From contig NZ_VLKT01000021.1 of NCBI RefSeq assembly GCF_007830515.1, forward strand, positions 1 through 64,000: 64,000 nt of DNA. The letters run 5' to 3'. This DNA comes from Mesorhizobium tianshanense. Lineage in GTDB: Bacteria > Pseudomonadota > Alphaproteobacteria > Rhizobiales > Rhizobiaceae. The notes beneath the pieces were generated by a model. That model ran no database searches. It worked only from the letters and a program-made list of their open reading frames with translations, and was not told where the DNA came from. Both the position numbers and the translations under genes were made by a program. This document shows positions 60,517 to 64,000 of the stretch, in pieces (position 1 is the stretch's first letter; each line of letters begins with the position of its first letter).

Positions 60517-60804
60517 ATGACCGCGAAAAGGAAATGGTCGGCCGACGTGACCGAGCACAGCGATGCGCTGGACCTCGAGGAACATGTCTTCGAATCCCAC
60601 GATCCCAAAAAGATCGCGGCCTCGCTCAAGCGATCGGCCGAACACAGCGACCGGCGCAAGGCCGAGCCGTTCCAGTCCGCCATGTCGATGCTGAATTTCT
60701 ACATCAACCGGGCCGGCAAGAACCTGCCGGCCAAGCAGAAGAAAGTGCTGGAGGACGCCAAGGACGAACTGCGCGCCGCATTTGGGCGCCCGAGAGAGAG
60801 CTAA
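60517..60804 (+). CDS. DUF3175 protein
   Basis: A 95-residue charged protein (WSADVTEHSDALDLEEHVF; SDPKKIAASLKRSAEHS-like residues 30-47; AMSMLNFYINRAGKNL), matching the small family DUF3175. Function unknown; it lacks a signal peptide and is probably cytosolic. AAGGAG lies seven bases before the ATG. It is followed by a strong hairpin shared with the convergent His-rich gene. Confidence 0.85.
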   Translation: MTAKRKWSADVTEHSDALDLEEHVFESHDPKKIAASLKRSAEHSDRRKAEPFQSAMSMLNFYINRAGKNLPAKQKKVLEDAKDELRAAFGRPRES

Positions 60805-60852
60805 AGGCGCCGGCAATAAACTCGCAAGCGCTGCAATCACATCGCATAAGAA

Positions 60853-60881
60853 GAGGCCCGGCAGCTATTGGGCCGGGCCTC
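60853..60881. terminator. Hairpin between convergent genes
   Basis: GAGGCCCGGC and GCCGGGCCTC are perfect 10-bp arms around a 9-nt loop. On the minus strand TTCTT follows, giving a partial T-tract. It probably ends transcripts from the His-rich gene and perhaps from the DUF3175 gene. Confidence 0.6.
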
Positions 60882-60900
60882 GGTGTGTCCAAACGATGGT

Positions 60901-61221
60901 TCAGTCGCAAATCCAGATCTTCTTCCAGAAAACGCCGTGCTTGGTGAAAATCTTCTTCTTGGTCCAGCAGCCATAGCCGTAATCATAGATGGGATAGTAG
61001 CTGCCGTAGAAACCGTGGCCGAACTTGTGCCAACGGTGGCCATGACGGTGGTGGCGATGGCCGCGATGCTTTCCGCCGATCTTGACGACGAGGTCGCCGG
61101 CGGCTTGGCTCTGCTGCCCGGTGTTGCCGAAGGCCGCCAATGGTGCTGCGGAAGCCGTCGACCCAAGCGCCGCGATGGCGATGGTGGCTGCTGTTGCGAT
61201 GCCGATAAGTTTGCTGGTCAT
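60901..61221 (-). CDS. Small exported His/Gly/Tyr-rich protein
   Basis: A 106-residue protein with a Sec signal peptide (about 1-26, ending STASAAP). The mature part has a dense histidine run (KHRGHRHHRHGHRWHKFGHG, about residues 50-69) and an aromatic stretch GSYYPIYDYGYGCW, ending with two cysteines. The histidines could bind zinc, copper or nickel, or the protein may be a structural envelope component; I do not recognise the family. GGAGGAG lies before the ATG at 61221. It is divergent from the Crp-type regulator, with a CRP-like palindrome between them. Confidence 0.75.
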   Translation of the reverse strand: MTSKLIGIATAATIAIAALGSTASAAPLAAFGNTGQQSQAAGDLVVKIGGKHRGHRHHRHGHRWHKFGHGFYGSYYPIYDYGYGCWTKKKIFTKHGVFWKKIWICD

Positions 61222-61301
61222 GTTCGTATCTCCTCCGGGTTTAGCGAAGAGCGCCAACCGCCCTTCAATGGAGATGATCATGCCGCGTGGCGAACTTTCA
61301 C

Positions 61302-61321
61302 GATGTGCATTCGGTCACATC
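61302..61321. promoter_or_regulatory. CRP/FNR-type site between divergent genes
   Basis: GATGTGCATTCGGTCACATC has perfect 6-bp arms and matches the CRP pattern TGTGA-N6-TCACA except for one base (C for A in the left half). It lies 80-100 bp upstream of the His-rich gene and 95-115 bp upstream of the Crp/Fnr-type gene. Confidence 0.65.
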
Positions 61322-61415
61322 ATGAACCAGGCCGCTCTTTGCTTGCCAGTCCGGCACCACACGGCCACTATATGCCGGAAGGGTCAGCGCGATTTCTTTG
61401 CAGTGGTGGGTTGGG

Positions 61416-62102
61416 ATGATGACCGATCTGGATGCCATTCCAGTGTTCGAGACACTCGACGCCGATACGCGCGTGCATATTTCGCGGCGTTGCCGACGGA
61501 TGAGCGTAGACGCCAATCAGATGATCATCGACTTCGAGGATCCGAGTACCGACGTCTATTTCATGGTGTCGGGCCGGGTCCGCATTCTTTATCGCTCTCC
61601 GGTGGGCAAAGAGGTGATCCTCGGCGAGTTGGGAGCGGGTGGATGTTTCGGCGAACTGGCGGCCATCGACGGCCAGCCGCGCGCCGCGAACGTCACCGCA
61701 CTCCACCGTTCAGAGCTGATGGTGATGTCTGCTCCGATCTTTTCAGAGTTGCTCGATAGCTATCCGGTGTTCGCCCTGCATTTCCTTGCTTTGCTGGCCG
61801 AAAGGATACGCAGCCTGAACACGCGCCTTGCGGAATATTCGTTCCTGCAGGTGAGGCCGAGGCTTTTCTGCGAATTGCTGCGCCTGTCGCGGCAGCGAAC
61901 CGGAAGCAGCGGTGAGCGGATCATAACGCCGCCGCCGCTGCAGAACGACCTCGCCGCGCGCATAGGGTCCCGGCGTGAGGTGGTGTCACGCGAATTATCG
62001 GCGCTTGTCCGGGACGGGCTTGTTGCGAAGACGCGCGGTGCGCTCGTTCTTACAGACCCGGCAGAACTCAACCGACGTATCTCGGTCGCGATGAATGCCT
62101 GA
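61416..62102 (+). CDS. Crp/Fnr-family transcriptional regulator
   Basis: A 228-residue regulator with an N-terminal cyclic-nucleotide-binding domain (about 10-125). The phosphate-binding cassette appears as GGCFGELAAIDGQPRAANV, with GEL and the R-A pair of cAMP-binding proteins. The C-terminal winged helix (about 140-220) contains QNDLAARIGSRREVVSRELS. There is no FNR-type cysteine cluster. It lies two bases before a class III cyclase gene, so it probably responds to the nucleotide made by that enzyme. The ATG at 61416 or 61419 may be used. Confidence 0.9.
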   Translation: MMTDLDAIPVFETLDADTRVHISRRCRRMSVDANQMIIDFEDPSTDVYFMVSGRVRILYRSPVGKEVILGELGAGGCFGELAAIDGQPRAANVTALHRSELMVMSAPIFSELLDSYPVFALHFLALLAERIRSLNTRLAEYSFLQVRPRLFCELLRLSRQRTGSSGERIITPPPLQNDLAARIGSRREVVSRELSALVRDGLVAKTRGALVLTDPAELNRRISVAMNA

Positions 62103-62104
62103 CG

Positions 62105-63433
62105 ATGGCCGGTCTGCGCGAACTCATCCCCAAAAGCAGACCGCGCCAGCGCCAAGCCCCGCCCTGGATTTCGCGCCTTGTCCAATTGGGTGTCACGGCT
62201 GAGGATCCCTATATCCGCCGGCGGCAGATTTTCACCAATATCGGCGCATTCGCCATCGCACTCAACGCCTTCTCGCACCTGTTGCTGAATGCTGTCCTCT
62301 TCCCTTGGGAATTGATGCCGCTGCATATTTACAATGCCGTGGTGACCGTTCTCGCCCTGTCCATCCACCGGCTGCATCCTTATGGGGAGAATCTCGGAGC
62401 CATGGCGCTGTCGACCCTGACCATCGGCGGCCACACTTACGTGGTTCTGGCACTTGGTCTGAACAGCGGCCTTCAGATCTACTTTACGCTCGCCGGTTTC
62501 TTGCTGTTCATTTTCGGCATCGAGCACTGGCGGCAGTTCACGATCTTCTTTGCCGCGGCGTTCCTGGCCTTGATCGCGACCCTTTATTTCGGGCGACCCG
62601 CGGGCTTCATGATACCCCAACAAGCCGACTTCCGGGAAACGCTGGCCGTTCAGGCGCTCATAAACACGATGATCATCAACGTGCTGCTGATCGTCTACGC
62701 CCTTACGGCGCTGCGGCGTGCCGAGATCGAGCTCTCACAGGAATTCGCCCGCTCGGAATCCCTGATCGACGTGATATTGCCCCGGGCGATAGCGGCACGC
62801 CTCAAGCGCGGCGAAGAGCGCCGCATCGCCGACAAGGTCTCTTCGGCGAGCATCATGTTCGCCGACCTCTCGGGCTTCACCGCCGCAACCAATGCAGTCG
62901 GACCCGACGAGCTGGTCGGATGGCTCGACGAGCTGTTCTGCAGCTTCGACGAACTCTGCAGCCGCAACGGCGTCGACAAGATCAAGACGATCGGCGACAG
63001 CTATATGGCCGTTGGCGGCCTCGACGGAGACGCCGGGCGCGGCGCCGTGGCGATCTGCCGGCTGGCACTCGAGATGCAGCAGCAAATGAGCCGGCACAAG
63101 GCATTGGGAAGCCACCGGCTCTCCTTGCGCATCGGCATCCACAACGGCACGGTCGTCGCCGGGGTGATCGGTGACCTGCGCGTCTCCTACGACGTCTGGG
63201 GCGACGCGGTGAACGTTGCTCAACGCATGGAAGCTCATGGAGAGCCCGGCCGAATTCAGGTCTCCGCCCAAGTGGTGGCGATGGTCGGCCATCGCTTTGC
63301 CTTCGAACGCCGCGGCAGCATCGCCCTTAAGGGATTGGCTGAAACGGAAGCCTGGTTTTTGACCGGCGTGCTTGCCGATGCCGTCAAAGAGACTGCGAAC
63401 AGCGGAGAAGATCGAGACGAAGCGCTGCGGTGA
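62105..63433 (+). CDS. Membrane-bound class III adenylate/guanylate cyclase
   Basis: A 442-residue enzyme with a membrane domain of six predicted helices (about 45-205) and a C-terminal catalytic domain (about 235-425). Metal aspartates sit in IMFADLSGFTA and IGDSYMAVGG. Substrate-choice lysine is in DKIKTIGDS, and DVWGDAVNVAQRME carries the transition-state asparagine and arginine. The Lys/Asp-type pattern (K in KIKT, D in DVWG) favours ATP, so cAMP is the likely product. It is coupled to the Crp-type gene upstream, a two-gene signal unit. Confidence 0.9.
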   Translation: MAGLRELIPKSRPRQRQAPPWISRLVQLGVTAEDPYIRRRQIFTNIGAFAIALNAFSHLLLNAVLFPWELMPLHIYNAVVTVLALSIHRLHPYGENLGAMALSTLTIGGHTYVVLALGLNSGLQIYFTLAGFLLFIFGIEHWRQFTIFFAAAFLALIATLYFGRPAGFMIPQQADFRETLAVQALINTMIINVLLIVYALTALRRAEIELSQEFARSESLIDVILPRAIAARLKRGEERRIADKVSSASIMFADLSGFTAATNAVGPDELVGWLDELFCSFDELCSRNGVDKIKTIGDSYMAVGGLDGDAGRGAVAICRLALEMQQQMSRHKALGSHRLSLRIGIHNGTVVAGVIGDLRVSYDVWGDAVNVAQRMEAHGEPGRIQVSAQVVAMVGHRFAFERRGSIALKGLAETEAWFLTGVLADAVKETANSGEDRDEALR

Positions 63434-63516
63434 TTTCGGAGTTCGGAAGCCTTGCAATGTCCGCTCCCGTCTCTGGAGCCGTTGGTCGGCTGGAGATTGG
63501 CACCCGGCGCGCCTTG

Positions 63517-64000
63517 TCAGCGCGACCTGATGACGGCGTCGGTGTTGGCCAACAGTTTGCGGACCGCGTTGCGCGCCGCATCCGGCCGCTGCAGGCGGAC
63601 ATTCTTCTCGATCGCCTCGTGCAGCTTCTGAGCATGCTGCAAATCGTCCAGCTCCCGCGTCGTATAGGCGAACAGATGATCGAAAGCCGATTCGATCAGC
63701 ACGCCGAGCGGCACCAGGAGATCGTTGCCCGAGGCGCGCAGGATGGCCAGATGAAAACGCGTGTCGGCGCGTGTGCGCTCCTGCAACGTCGTCGCCTCGC
63801 CCATTTCCCGGCAGGCCTGGCTGATCTCGGCCATCTGCTCGTCGGTGCGGCGCAGGGCGGCAAAAGCTGTCGCTTCAGGCTCGATGATGTGGCGGAACTC
63901 TTGCACCGTTTTCAGGAACACCTCGCGGTCGGGCGATGTCGCGTACCAGGCGAGCACGTCGCGATCGAGCAGGTTCCAGCGCTCTTTCGGCTCGACCCAG
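63517..64000 (-). CDS. GntR/FadR-family regulator, C-terminal part (cut by window edge)
   Basis: The frame runs to the right edge without a start; the N-terminal winged helix lies beyond 64000. The visible part begins WVEPKERWNLLDRDVLAWY, the usual link between the two domains. An FCD ligand-binding domain follows with FRHIIEPEATAFAA, ADTRFHLAILRASGND and KLHEAIEKNV, containing the Asp and His residues that bind metal and a carboxylate ligand in this family. Such regulators commonly control sugar-acid or organic-acid use. Target genes are probably outside the window. Confidence 0.88.
   Translation of the reverse strand, partial: WVEPKERWNLLDRDVLAWYATSPDREVFLKTVQEFRHIIEPEATAFAALRRTDEQMAEISQACREMGEATTLQERTRADTRFHLAILRASGNDLLVPLGVLIESAFDHLFAYTTRELDDLQHAQKLHEAIEKNVRLQRPDAARNAVRKLLANTDAVIRSR

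Overview
The window looks like a chromosomal stretch from a high-GC alphaproteobacterium of the Rhizobiales, most like Mesorhizobium or a close Phyllobacteriaceae relative. I base this on a RutR-controlled reductive pyrimidine pathway, a TamA/TamB pair, class III cyclase signalling, many solute-binding ABC importers, and short GC-rich palindromic repeats between genes. I see no rRNA, tRNA, CRISPR, phage or plasmid gene. The left edge cuts through a group II intron and the right edge through a GntR-family regulator.

Positions 1-16,000 hold pyrimidine catabolism. On the minus strand lie preT and preA (NAD(P)H-dependent dihydropyrimidine dehydrogenase), an omega-amino acid:pyruvate aminotransferase, an N-carbamoyl-beta-alanine amidohydrolase, dihydropyrimidinase and a four-gene NMT1/THI5-type ABC importer. 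Together they take uracil or thymine to beta-alanine or its methyl analogue and then to the semialdehyde. A divergent rutR sits in the middle. Two RutR-like 16-bp operators lie in front of the aminotransferase and preT. A redox-flavoured Rrf2-AhpD-DoxX trio, a cupin, a small exported protein and a DUF559 gene are interspersed. A group IIC intron has landed directly after the terminator of the ABC operon.

Positions 15,600-28,700 hold a VOC protein, a frameshifted exported protein, a second DoxX protein, a FAD/GcvT demethylase-like enzyme following a non-pyrrolysine MttB-family methyltransferase (a probable methylamine or betaine demethylation pair), a frameshifted lytic transglycosylase lipoprotein and a peptide/nickel-type ABC importer with a fused double ATPase.

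Positions 29,000-45,050 hold envelope genes: tamB (2016 aa, enlarged by an internal duplication of about 625 residues) and tamA on the minus strand, then an alpha-2-macroglobulin with an N-terminal PAN domain and pbpC on the plus strand.

Positions 45,400-52,100 hold the sulfate/thiosulfate importer (sbp-cysT-cysW-cysA), a TacAT-like acetyltransferase toxin-antitoxin with a perfect operator palindrome, a frameshifted second sulfate-binding protein and an Rrf2 regulator with a four-cysteine cluster.

Positions 52,100-60,350 hold a gluconokinase, a ribose-type ABC importer and a GntR-like LacI regulator with a perfect 16-bp operator, which reads as a gluconate or sugar-acid uptake unit, followed by an MFS transporter.

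Positions 60,500-64,000 hold a DUF3175 protein, a His-rich exported protein, and a Crp/Fnr regulator paired with a membrane class III adenylate/guanylate cyclase. A CRP-type site lies between the divergent genes. The window ends in a partial FCD-domain regulator.

Three genes carry a single-base indel, either real pseudogenes or sequence errors.
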